Origin: Fragilaria crotonensis
Lineage: Eukaryota > Bacillariophyta > Fragilariophyceae > Fragilariales > Fragilariaceae
Reading direction: 5' to 3'
NCBI GenBank assembly: GCA_022925895.1
Contig: JAKSYS010000294.1
Location: forward strand, 1 to 64,000
Length of the DNA stretch: 64,000 nt
A program made the translations under genes and the position numbers. Positions 10,223 to 20,759 of the stretch are shown here, one piece after another. The notes under the pieces were generated by a model. It did no database searches, was not told where the DNA came from, and saw only the letters and a list, made by a program, of their open reading frames with translations. Within the stretch, counting starts at the first letter, position 1. Each line of letters opens with the position of its first letter.

Positions 10223-12397
10223 TCACTTAGCCCTCTTGGACGGGAGCGTCATAGCCTGAATTCGATTCTTCTTTCCTCCCACGTATCGGAACATAAATCC
10301 TCTTCGAAAATCAATGAAAGTGCTCTTTTCTGTTTCCGTACAAGTGCAATAGTCCAGAGCTTTTTGACATAATGGAATTGCAACAATTTCGTTAGCATCG
10401 TAAATGAATCCTCCATGAATGGTAACCGCATGATTACTGTTGCCATCAGAAGCAAGAAGCACACCCACGAATACCACAGTCTCGTTCAATTCATTTTTCC
10501 AATCGAAATGTCGTGGCTTCCAGGCTGGCTGTAACCACTTTGGAAGTACCTCCGAGGCGTAGGTCATAACCTTCTTCAATGCATTAACTGTTCCATGGGC
10601 CAACTTTTCTTTTCCATACTCAGCGATCTTCGTAGCTTCATTGACAAATCCCAGCTCGAATAATGCACTAGCAAAGGAATTTGATACGCATAGATCTTCC
10701 CCCTCGTTTTGGACAAAATGCACTTTTGGAGCGCCTGTTACCGTCAAATCAGGATGTTGGTCCAGTGATGACTTCTTCCAATCTCCAACAGGTATGTCAA
10801 CGAATCCTGTTCGAGTCTCTTTAAGTTCGTTCAGAAATTTTGTTGGAAGTACATTATCAAGAAAATCCAAGTCTTTCTTGACTCGTTTTCCGTCGGCGTT
10901 TACCACGCTCCAATGAGGAGGAACAGTTATATCTTTTCGTGGAACTTCTTTCTTTTTCGGTTTTTGTTTCTGTGGGGAGCGTTTGACGGGTAGGTCCTCT
11001 TTCTGTGTCTCTCTCATCTCTATGACTTTGTCATAATCAAGAATGTTTCGAGTCTGTTCTGGAACAAATTTTACTCGCGTGATTTTCTTGTTCTCCAGAA
11101 ACACTTCCATATCAGCTGGAATCGGAAAATACCTCCCATCGGACTCGAGGTTTAGCACATGGTTGATGACATCGTTAGCAAATCCTGCTTCCTTCCTGAA
11201 CCACTCTTCTGTGACTGGGATATGTTTTTCCACGTTATCACCCTCGTCGTCCGTGTACTGCACACGCGCCACGAATTTGTTTTCGGAACGCACATACTTA
11301 ACGCCAGTTACTAACATAGCCTCGTCCAAAAGGTAATCATTTTCGAATTGTCTACGGAAATGTCGTCTTTCTTTCTTCATTGCCTTGAGCAGTTCTGTGT
11401 AGTACAACTTGATGATTTCCTTCTGACTTGTAGATTTCGCTTCTTCCACACTCGAGGTCATGATCTGGCGATACCACTGCAGGTCCATTTGGTGTTGCTC
11501 ATTCGAACTCCAGTTCCATTCAAGGAACCGCTTTTCAACGTACACATCCATTGCATTTGTGTCAATTGGTCTAACTTCATTGCATTTTTCCCACTTTTCG
11601 TAATATGCAACAAGCAATTCCTGAGCAAACGGAGGCGACTCTTGTTCCAATAAGTTTGCTTGACTTTTCGGTTCCATTTCGAGTACTTCTTGAATTCCGA
11701 AAAATGATTAGGATCACCACGTCCGACATCTTTCCAGTTTGCTTCCCACGTATTGAATTCCAGCATATCATCTGTTGGTATTTCTAACCAAGGAAGATCT
11801 TCTCGTTTCAGCTTCGTTTGCTGGAACGATTCATGTGCATTTTGTTGAATGGAATTTGTCAACTCACGTCCACTCAACTTTCTCTTCTTGCTTTTTTTTA
11901 CGATAGCTTTTTTCTTGCTCGTGCACACTGTCTGATTCGGTAGGAAGTTTAGTTAGCTCCATTTGCCCGTCTTCGTGCATGGGATCATCTGCGTCCTTCG
12001 GAAATTGAGATAGCTCCATTTGCCTGTGTTCTTGATCGTGCACACTGGCTGTGTCGGGAGCAAAGTGAGATAGCTCGGCATCTGTTGGAAATTGATATAG
12101 CTCCATTTGCCCGTCTTCCTGCACGGGATCATCGGTGTTTGTCGGAAATTGAGAATGTTCTATTTGATCCACAACAGTTTCACCTTGTTGTGGACCGTTG
12201 TCCTTGGTTTCTGTACTTTCTTTTTCATCCGCAAGCTTCACTTCAAGGTCAATGAGGAAATCCATTTCGGATCCATTTCCAACTTCAGGAACTTCATTTT
12301 TTCTCAATTCCTTTTTGGTCCACATATTCTTTGTTCGACGATTCTTCATCCTCCGAATCCGACGAATCAGTTGATGGGTCCTCATTTGTTTCTTCAC
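10223..12397 (-). CDS. Acidic-repeat region and C-terminal cysteine-protease-like domain
   Basis: Probably the C-terminal part of the leftward gene that starts near 15197, since coding continues across a frame change in the A6 run near 12300. From the N-terminal side there is an acidic region with repeats of the type DDPMHEDGQMELTKLP (about 11940-12170), then a charged helical region, then a domain of about 200 residues. That domain has a Cys in LCVSNSFASALFELG, a His in NHAVTIHGGF and an Asp-Ala-Asn in IYDANEIVAIPL. This Cys...His...Asn order is that of papain-fold proteases, so a second protease is inferred but not proved. Frame changes lie near 11900 and 11690. The reading frame from 11677 to the stop at 10223 is clean (484 residues). 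Confidence 0.55.
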
Positions 12398-15197
12398 TAT
12401 GTGTCCCTAGCAGTTCTAAAAGGGTTGAAGCTGCCCTGTCCTTTTCCCCTTCTTCGTGATGCTGAAAATCATTGTGAGGCCATCTGAGCAAGGCTTTTGT
12501 TTTTTCGTAGCCAGTTTGATTGCTGTGCATCTCTTCAGTGGGACGAACTGAAACCCTTCTTGGTATAGTAATCCAATACAATTCTGCAAGTCGATCAAAA
12601 AGTACAAAGAATTCCTCCCGCAGATTTGCCAGGTAACAATCTTTTCCTGAATTACCGGTCAATTTATTGTTGTGTAATGTTCTTGGAAAATCGATGAAAA
12701 ACTCAGGCTTATCGTCTGCTGCCACACCCTCAATCTCCTCAATAAATATATTGTAACGAGCAAAGGTTTTGCAGTACCTTTCATCATGCTCATTATTTTT
12801 CCCAACAACGTCACGGAGAATTGTGGCAACTGCAGCAAGAACACCGAACGCACAATTGTGTGTATCTATCTGCTTTGGTAACCAGCGCCGCCCAGTAATC
12901 CTCATGGCCGGGAAGTACCGAGTACCCCTCAAATAATGTTTTGAAGACGAATGAAAAACTTCGAGCATTTTCATTGGAACATCTTTAAATGAGGGCAGTT
13001 TGCAATGTTGCGAGAATGAATAGGCGAGATTCAACAGAAACAAAATGCCATGTTTCATTGGCATATCCCCAGATCCGCTTGGTTCATAAGGACAATAACG
13101 CAAAAATGTCGGAACTAAGTTTCGAGATTCAACAGGGGTTTCCGGGCCAAACGTATCAATACGGTTGCCGTCCAGTGATTTTCTGCGCAGAAGGGAAATA
13201 CGATCAATTTCTTGGTGAGTATGCATGGGTTTGACCGAAGTACTTTTTCGACCACAAAATTCATAGTCTTGTAATGCAATTCTTCCTTTTCGTGAAGCTT
13301 CAACGATATTTCAAGCTCTGAACATAGTTTCTGAGTGAGTGCATCGTGTTCCTTAAGTCGTTCCTTCACGTTACAATATTCTTCCCACTTGGGGTGATCC
13401 TCATTTATAGAAAAAGTGAAGTCATTCACATTTCCTTTTGATGTGCGAAGGGTAGCACGTTGTGTCTTCAAAATTGTAATTGCAATCTTGCATTCACATA
13501 ATCCGAGTACGCTTCAGAAGCCAATGACACATTCTTTGTATAACTGCATGGAATGATGGTAACATGATCATTGTATCGTCCATCAGCCATGATGACAGCA
13601 AGCATCATGTCCAATTCACCGAGGCTGATGTAATCAGTTCCATTCTTCTCGCTATGCTGGATGCGCCGAATGGACAACATCTCGCCACCGACACAAAATG
13701 CGTCAGGTGGGCATAAAGGATCCTGGAGGGGGTGTGGTAGCAAGACACGGATGTGACTAAGCCCGGATGTCGCCGCAACAAAATCATTGTACAGTAACCT
13801 CGTGGTTACATCTCTTTGCTGCTGTGCTGTCGGCGGGTAACGGCACCACATGACAGGCAGAGCAGTGGCATCACCATCAATACAAACAGCAGCATCAACA
13901 TCAATAACTGATGTTGAACCTTTCACTGGCGTCAGAATGGCATCAGGGGCATCAACATCAATAACTGATGTAGAACCTTTCACTGTCGTCACAATGGCAT
14001 CAGGGGCATCAACATCAATAACATCAGCAGGTGGAGCTTCAGTTCCTTTTGATGTTGAAACTTCAAATGTTGCTATAGGAGTCTCGACGTCAATGGAATC
14101 TGCATGTTCAGTTTGCACTTTCCTTGCAGCTTCCAGAGCATCACCGTCTTCTGTCGCTGGTGTGTTTGTGTTCCCTTGGAGACGAGACGATACAGGACAT
14201 TGTCGAAGGTGGCACAGGTACGGTAACCATTCTTTTTCCAAGTTAGAGATACCTTGAAAAAAAAATTTTGGGTGGAGAGTGGACCAAGTTGTTGCGCAGT
14301 CCCACTTCGTTGATATCAAGGAAACCAATCGATTTGATAAATGCAAATGAGATGGAATCAATTGCATTTACCTGCATGAAAATGTCAATCGTAATTTCAC
14401 TGTTTTTTTGTTGCTGTTTGCGTTTGCACAGTACGCAGTTCCGTATCCAGCGTTGCTCTCCGATTATCAAAAGCGCACCTTTTGATAATTAACTTCATCA
14501 GGAAAGAACCAATTCCTTTTCGACGCCACGATGAGAATAGGTGTGCGGGGAAGGGTCCCATGTCACGGACACCTAACCATCGAACGAATGCTGTCCCTGG
14601 TTTCTCATCATAACAAACACGGAAAGTCGTTGCTGCCACAACAATTGTATTTTTGTTACGCACAAAAGAATTAGGCAACAGTGATTTTGCCTTTTGCCTG
14701 AAAGCAATCAAAGCAATTGTCTGATCGACTTTCAATCCGTCGGATACGATGACCTGTTGTTCCTCGTTTAGTGAAAATGTCGTACTGTAGAAATTGAATA
14801 ACATGCGATGCGCCCATTCTTGTAAACTCTCGTGCTGCTTTGACGGTGGCAGTTTTTTCTCGCTCGATTGATTAGGTTTGTCCGGTACAGAGCTTGGGTT
14901 TAAAAAAATAACATCGTAGCCCCACCGGAATTGCTTGTTTTCTGGCTGTTTGTGAATAACCTCCAACCAGTTGAGGTCAGTCGTCAATTTTGAAAATACG
15001 GAAAGGCGCATTGCTGTCAATGGGGTTTTGTGGATGTTTGCGTATACATCGTGGCTTTTTTGAGGCGTGGGACTGGTCCCATTTCGCACTTTACATGTAT
15101 GCTCCCTAAATTCGTCAGCCTCCAAATACTGGTACAAATTCTCAAGGTGATCATTTGTACTAAAAATGTCCAAGGGCAATCCTTGATTCGAAATCAT
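12294..15197 (-). CDS. GNAT acetyltransferase and Ulp1/C48-type protease gene of the transposon
   Basis: Leftward gene. The start at 15197 gives MISNQGLPLDIFST. A GNAT-like acetyl-CoA site is seen as SWRRKGIGSFLM (about 14530), followed by VNAIDSISFAFIKSIGF, which fits the last strands of the fold. After a linker with 19-residue repeats comes a Ulp1-like domain: ISLGELDMMLAVIMADG, the catalytic His-Trp in CAENHWTATVL (about 13160) and the Gln/Cys block PKQIDTHNCAFGVLAAV (about 12850). Ulp1 enzymes cleave SUMO-like tags, and such proteases recur in large eukaryotic DNA transposons. Several single-base frame changes (near 14400, 14300, 13470 and 13150) split it. It shares a divergent upstream region with the SANT gene at 16011. 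Confidence 0.6.
13892..14030. repeat. 57-bp tandem repeat, about 2.4 copies
   Basis: Units start at 13892, 13949 and 14006 and share GCATCAACATCAATAAC. On the minus strand each encodes 19 residues of the kind DVDAPDAIVTTVKGSTSVI. The unit length is a multiple of three, so the repeat can grow or shrink without breaking the frame. Confidence 0.85.
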
Positions 15198-16010
15198 AGC
15201 TTTGTGCTGCTTCGTCAGCGTTGATTGAGGAACGGTACCAGCACACAGTTTGTGTGTAGATTCAGCTGAATCTAGTTTCGGTTGCCTATGAACTCCGTGG
15301 AGACAATACGATCTTGGTGATCCACTGGTGAGGCACGACTGGTTCGGAAAGCGCTATTACTGCGCAACCTCTCGCAGGTGACCAGGTGGAAGCACTTCAG
15401 AAAGCGGCAAGGACCCTGTTACCGCTTCACAACTAACGATACGAAGCACACAGCTTGAACGGAAGGCGTGATTGTACTATTGATCTGGGGGATCAAGCGG
15501 AGGCTTCGGAATTGACGAACAAAAGAGATGAACACGCGTTCGTGTGATCGATGAAACGAAGTGTGAAGTGACAAAAACCATTTCGTACTACGGAGCGGTG
15601 TATGCATAGCTCGAATTCATGAAACGTAGAAACCTGGTATATTCGCCAATAAAAAAATCTGAACTGTCGACTTGCTAAACCGGCGTATGTACTGTTGCAG
15701 GACATATGTACATCGTACATCAATGATGTCGTATCGTACCATTATCCTAGAAAACATACGGCGACCTATGTTCACAAATATCACGCTCGGCGGCCGGCGG
15801 CGGCTGCCTTGGATCTCGCAACTAGTACAGAATGGTACTGGACCTACTGGTGATTTACGTCGACTCCATGATCACCCTCACTCGTAAAAAAAAGCTCATT
15901 TCGGTGTGCTATCGAAGTTCAAGTTTTTGAAGATATCACGTGTGCATTCTTCAACAAAGGAGAAGGTATCAAACTGCCTTTGCGGTGATCGTTGTCGTTT
16001 AAATTTGATA
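15198..16010. promoter_or_regulatory. Divergent intergenic region inside the transposon
   Basis: It separates the leftward GNAT/Ulp1 gene from the rightward SANT gene and should hold both promoters. No core motif is certain. Around 15690-15730 there is a run of GTACATCGTACATC-like words. No gene is seen; the frame is open from 15906 but the first likely ATG is at 16011. Confidence 0.4.
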
Positions 16011-17078
16011 ATGCCACCAAAGGAGAAGCTTGCTAGAGGGAGAGGTTCTGCCTTCAACACAGACGAGTTGACTTTTTTATTGACGAATGTCGAAAAGGTA
16101 ATTCCTGCAGGCATAACTGGGTGGGACACCATTGAGAGATTGCACAAGGAGCAGTACCCGGCTAGGAACAGCGAAGCGTTGAAGAGAAAGTTCGAAGCAT
16201 TGCACAAGAGCGATGTTCCAGCAGATGAAAACAATGTGATGTACACACACATCATAAGGGCAAAAGCAGCGCGAAACCTCATTGTTGATGCGTTGAGGGC
16301 GGAGGAGGTCAATGGAAGCATCAAAATAAAAGAAGCTGGAGATGGTACAGAACGGAAGTTGGTAAAAAAGGACGTCTCCTCTGACGTGAATGCCGACAGC
16401 AAGGCGGAGTTTAAAAAACAAAATAAATCACTGGCAGATGACGGGGAAAAAACAGAGGCAAATGAAAATCATTCTTCAAACAATGTCAAGAAAAAGGAGG
16501 GAGCGCGTCCATTCCAAAACGACGAAATTAAATGCCTCTTGCAGCTCGTGGCAGGCGCTTTACCAGTGAGGTTAAACGATTGGGATGCCATTCACAATGC
16601 ATATAGACAGAGCTATGGTTACAGGACGAGGAAGCTCTGAAGAGGAAGTTCACATCTTTGCTACGAACACCCGTTCCAGAAGGCGCAAGTAATCCAAACT
16701 GCGTGGTGGCAAGACAATTAAACGACAAAATCAAAGAAAAAGAATGAAGAACACCATCGAAAAGGCTGCCTCAGAAAAAGCTAGAAAACACAATGCAGTG
16801 GCTGCCAAAACCAACGCAAGTTCCAAACTTTATAAGGGTGCGAGGAAGAAGGATAACAAGAAAGACCAAGACAAGGAAAATGACGGAGATGATGACATGG
16901 TGGACAATGGGAAGGAAAACCAGGAAGAAAACGAAGAAGAAAAGGGGGAAGACGACGAGGACGACGACGAGGATGACAAGGAGCATGACGACGAGGATGA
17001 CAAGGAGCATGACAACGAGGAAGAAGTGGGGGACGACGAGGACGAGGACGAGGACAAGGACGAGGATGACGACGACGA

Positions 17079-17111
<33 letters not shown>

Positions 17112-17653
17112 TGACGACGACGAGGACGAGGATGACGAGGACGAGGATGACAAGGACGAGGATGACGAGGACGAGGATGATGAGGACGAGGTTGACGACG
17201 ACGAGGAAAAGAAGTGGAAAAGGGTTGCGAAGACTTCACAAAAAGTGAGAAGAGCGCAGGACTATGAGGTACGAAGGACGGGACGGAAGTTTGGTTTGGT
17301 TCGCAAGAAGAAGACGTCAGAGGTGCAACAAATGAAAAATGAACATGTATTGTTGTTGAAACAACAGACACACAAGCTGCTTCAACATAAAAGAAAATTG
17401 GAAAAGGAAATCGGCAGCGTAAAGTCAAAAAAAATCAAAGTAGGTAAGGTGATCGGAAAGCAAAAGGAAGATAAGCTTGCTATGGTGCTTGGCGAGTTAG
17501 TAGACATGTAGACATCCACAAATTATTGCTGAAAGAGCGGAAGATTGAGAAACGGGTGAGAAAAATGGAATTGAAAATACAGTCCGAGTGCATGCTGTCG
17601 TTTATGAATTGGATGCAAGCAATGCTAGAGAGAAATGAAACAAAAAGAAAATA
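16011..17653 (+). CDS. Double SANT/DUF6818-like protein with acidic tail
   Basis: Predicted DNA-binding protein of the transposon. Starting at 16011 (MPPKEKLARGRGSAFN), the first module has FNTDELTFLLTNVEKVIP, GWDTIERLHKEQYP and LKRKFEALHKSDVP, the pattern of the MYB/SANT-like DUF6818 family of diatoms and oomycetes. A second copy follows at about 16505-16740 (RPFQNDEIKCLLQLVAGALP). Then come a basic stretch, a 115-residue Asp/Glu region (16870-17210), and basic and coiled-coil segments ending near 17653 with LSFMNWMQAMLERNETKRK. Single-base frame changes lie near 16618, 16735 and 17510. Family members are often carried by mobile elements. A role in TIR binding or in expression of the element is inference. 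Confidence 0.62.
16860..17215. repeat. GAC/GAG low-complexity tract
   Basis: Nearly pure GAC, GAG and GAT triplets, read on the plus strand as Asp/Glu. It also leaves long meaningless open frames on both strands (poly-Ser, Arg-Pro, Thr-Arg), which are not genes. Confidence 0.9.
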
Positions 17654-17785
17654 ATTTAGGGCCGTATAAGGTAGTAACTAGATGTATTTTTTTTACCAAC
17701 GCATCAGCTACATAAATGTTATTTGTTGCTTATAAACGAGACACGAACATGCACAATTTTCTTAGTCATCTTTGGAATGAGAGAT

Positions 17786-18213
17786 TTACTTCGGTGAAAA
17801 AACCCAAGATGTGACATTAGGATCGTATGGAACAGAATAATCGTACGAGACAATGCACTCGCGTTCCTCTGTACCAGGAATAGTCTGCCATGTAAAAATA
17901 GGAGGAGGCCAAAAGGCGTCGCGAACGTCGAAGTTTGCGTATTCCGACAAGTTGTCGTCGAGGCGGTGATTCTCGAGTACGTCGGATCCACATTTGCAGG
18001 CAACGACGCTACGCATGGGTTGCCATGTGTTGTACAATTGGAATTGTTGGATGGAGCAGTCTTGTCATGAGCCTTGTAAGAATTGCAATCGATCTCGTTT
18101 GTTGTAGTTGAATCGATCTCGTTTGTTGTAGTTGATTTGTCAATTGCAGAGATTGTTTGAGATGGTACGGAGCTTTTTGGAGGAATAGAGGAAGATGCCG
18201 GAGGACGGGACAT
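17786..18213 (-). CDS. Unknown Ser/Thr-rich protein of the transposon
   Basis: Not recognised. The start at 18213 gives MSRPPASSSIPPKSSVPSQ, a low-complexity N-terminus with two copies of STTTNEID. Near 18045 the sensible frame changes by one base. The second half, with MRSVVACKCGSDVLENHRLD, AFWPPPIFTWQTIPGTEE and NVTSWVFSPK, has the composition of a folded domain and ends at 17786. There are about 140 residues in all. It lies between the SANT gene (convergent) and the spliced gene at 18536 (divergent). It may be a small accessory protein of the element. No catalytic motif is seen. Confidence 0.4.
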
Positions 18214-18535
18214 GATGATTGGGGTATGGTTGGGTTAGTAAGTGGAATTGTGATTTATTTCGCGCACAACACAAGGGAAAACACAAATGATTCAAATGCA
18301 CAAATGCTGTACTTGTATGCTTTGGTACGATGTACAACGAATGCAAAATATGCTCATGCAGAATTTACCGCCTTGATTTGAAAATTAAATACTGTTAACA
18401 GTCGACGAAAGTAAATAGTACCGCGGGAAGCGGCGGCATTTAAATTTTTGAAATCATAGCACTTTATACAAACCGTAATGTCATATAATTACAAACAACC
18501 TCCAAGTAGAAAGTTTCTCTACTCTGTTTTTTTAC

Positions 18536-20036
18536 ATGCCAAGAACGAGCACAAAATCAGTCACCATGAGCGAAGCAAAAACAAGAAAGACAAAGCGTAT
18601 GCCACCATTAAACTTGCGTACTGATTCTAATGCTATTGTTGAACAAGGTAAAGTTTCAGACAATGCATGTTTTGTGTATGATGTTCAGAATACAACAAAG
18701 CAAATTCATTTGCCAGATGAACAAAAATCAATTGCTGTGGAGCGGGTCGTTCACATTCCAAAAAACAAAGGAGGTAAGCCTTTGTTCACGGACAACAAAA
18801 AAACCTTGAACATGAGTATGACGGCAATTTCCGTGACAAACATGACGAGCATTGTGAAAACATGTGTCAAAACAATTATTTTTCGTAAATGCAAGTTTTA
18901 TTACAGAGATGTGCATGGACGTTACAGTACGAAAGAAAACACAATGTGTGGTCAGATTGTCAAACACTGCAATATCACCGATCCAAACGAGGACTGGTGG
19001 TACCAGATTCGCCCGATTGTTGTCAACACCATTACGGATCATCGCAACAATTGTATTAAAGCTATACAAAAACGATTTAGCGGTACGTTTTCTTGGACAT
19101 AATGCTGATTGGGCTTTTTCAAAAGAAAATACTAAACAAAACTTGAAACAGGACCTTACAATTACCGTGGAGGGCGACCTATGTATGTTTATATGAACGG
19201 GACGCAGATTGATATTGATAAGCTGTTGATGATGCGTAAGAATTGTGGATTTTACTGTGAAATTATTGATATGTACGCACCAGCAATCGTATCCTCCAAA
19301 GAATGGAACAACAAAAGCAAGATGAAGGCGTATTGTGGAACTGACAATCCAAAGGAATTCGGAAAACATATTTTGACTGTTAGTGACGAGGCATTCCTGT
19401 TAATTGTGCTGATCAATTACTCTGCGCACTGGTATAGCGAGATTCAGAAGAAGGCAAAAGTGGTACGTTTGCCAATGTGAACCTTTATACGATGTATTAT
19501 TTCAGGAAACTAATGCCAACGTACAAACACTGGACAGGCACACAACGCATGGACTGCTCAAGATGAACAGGAACATGTGGTGAGTAACTTCAGAAGGTAA
19601 CAAGATAATTTCAAACTTGACTAACGATTGGTATTTCTACAGATCGCAGCAAAATATACATATTCACGAAAGAAGGGGCAGAAGAACAGTTTACGCCCAG
19701 ATAACGGAGGCGGAAGTGGCTGGTCTGAAGAAGGCAAACAGTACTTTGACTTTTTATACCGAGCTGTACAGGCAGACAGAAACCAACAGGCAGGAGTAGG
19801 TGGATCCAGAAAGGACGGCATTTCATTTAACAAAGAACTGTTGAATTTCTTTTTTGGGCAGACAATTTGCTGAAGAAAACACATCGCATTCAGGGATGGA
19901 AAAGCCCGTGAAAAAGAAAAAGGTAACACATCACACGTGCGATGATTTCACAGACTCCGAAGATGAAAACGACAACATCAACGACAATTACTGCAGTGCA
20001 GACCCAAGTCGCATTAACAACATAATTGCAATGTAA
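18536..20036 (+). CDS. Unknown spliced protein of the transposon
   Basis: The start at 18536 gives MPRTSTKSVTMSEAK. Exon 1 runs to 19082. The intron 19083-19151 (GTACGT...CAG) joins cleanly in phase to PYNYRGGRPMYVYMNG. A second intron at 19463-19505 (GTACGT...CAG) also keeps the frame. A third (about 19580-19642) has good splice sites but needs a one-base change to stay in frame. The next exon has YTYSRKKGQKNSLRPDNGGG and GWSEEGKQYFDFLYRAVQAD, a charged helical region seen in other diatom repeat proteins as I remember it. A T6 run near 19850 shifts the frame before an acidic end (DFTDSEDENDN). Further exons up to about 20530 are possible. There is no catalytic motif. Confidence 0.5.
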
Positions 20037-20573
20037 AGCATTTCAGCAACCACAAGGAATACGAGACGAGAGAAGCAGAAACACCGTCATAAAAATAAGA
20101 GAATACTTAAATCAACATTCAGGTAAATGCAAACGACGATATATTTTTAGGAAGACTTCGCAATGCTTATTTACCAGACACGAGCAAAGTAAAAACAAAC
20201 ACTGGCCACTCGTGTTGACTGGGACGCTGCTCGGTTAAACCAGCATCAGTTAAACATACTTCATGTCAGAGGTTACGTAAACACTTACTTGCTTGTGCTA
20301 GTAGGGTCCGAAACAAATACGTCGGAGAAAGAAAAAAAAGAACCGACAAATACGTATTGTACACATGGTAGTAATGAGCCTAAGACCATGTTTTCTGACC
20401 TTGTTTGTTACAGAAACAATGAAAATATTACACGATTTTACTGATGGACATTTTCAGAAATACGAACAAAAAGCTCGTAGGTGGAGAAGATCGCTGAGCT
20501 GTATATCTCGTGAGTACCCGAAAAAACAATCCAAGAACCTGAACTAATTTTTTTCGAATTTACGTCTTGTAGA

Positions 20574-20593
20574 CGGATTTGCACCCTTAGATG
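20574..20593 (-). repeat. Right TIR of the 13.8-kb transposon
   Basis: Reverse complement CATCTAAGGGTGCAAATCCG, followed on the plus strand by TA. It matches the left TIR at 18 of 20 positions. Confidence 0.75.
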
Positions 20594-20759
20594 TACCAAG
20601 CTGACAAGGTTCGAGGGGTGGCGATGCACTGTATAGTTTCTTTCGATAATAGATTTGAGATGCAGGAATAGATAATAAGACCGTATTTAAACGCAAGTAT
20701 GTGACCTTTTAACTTCTCTATCATTTCTTATAACAAACACATACAGGACGTAAACATCA

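Larger units (their letters stand above)
6831..20593. mobile_element. Large multi-gene DNA transposon (Plavaka/CACTA-like), 13.8 kb
   Basis: The ends are inverted repeats: CATCTAAGAGTGCAGATCCG at 6831-6850 and, in reverse complement, CATCTAAGGGTGCAAATCCG at 20574-20593 (18 of 20 match). TA lies on both outer sides and may be the target duplication or part of the TIR. Inside are a rightward transposase, a leftward GNAT/Ulp1/cysteine-protease gene, a rightward SANT-domain gene, a leftward short gene and a rightward spliced gene. Host genes lie just outside both ends. No polymerase, capsid, packaging ATPase or reverse transcriptase is seen. The coding parts carry roughly ten single-base frame changes, so the copy is either partly decayed or affected by sequencing error. 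Superfamily placement rests on the transposase. Confidence 0.72.

Noticed and set aside
16770-17430. Long open frames on both strands (poly-Ser, Arg/Pro/His, Thr/Arg)
   Set aside because: They are shadows of the GAC/GAG tract of the SANT gene; their composition is pure triplet bias.
6831-20593. Idea that the large element is a Polinton or giant-virus relic
   Set aside because: No family-B polymerase, integrase, packaging ATPase or capsid-like gene is seen; a Ulp1-type protease alone is also common in DNA transposons.
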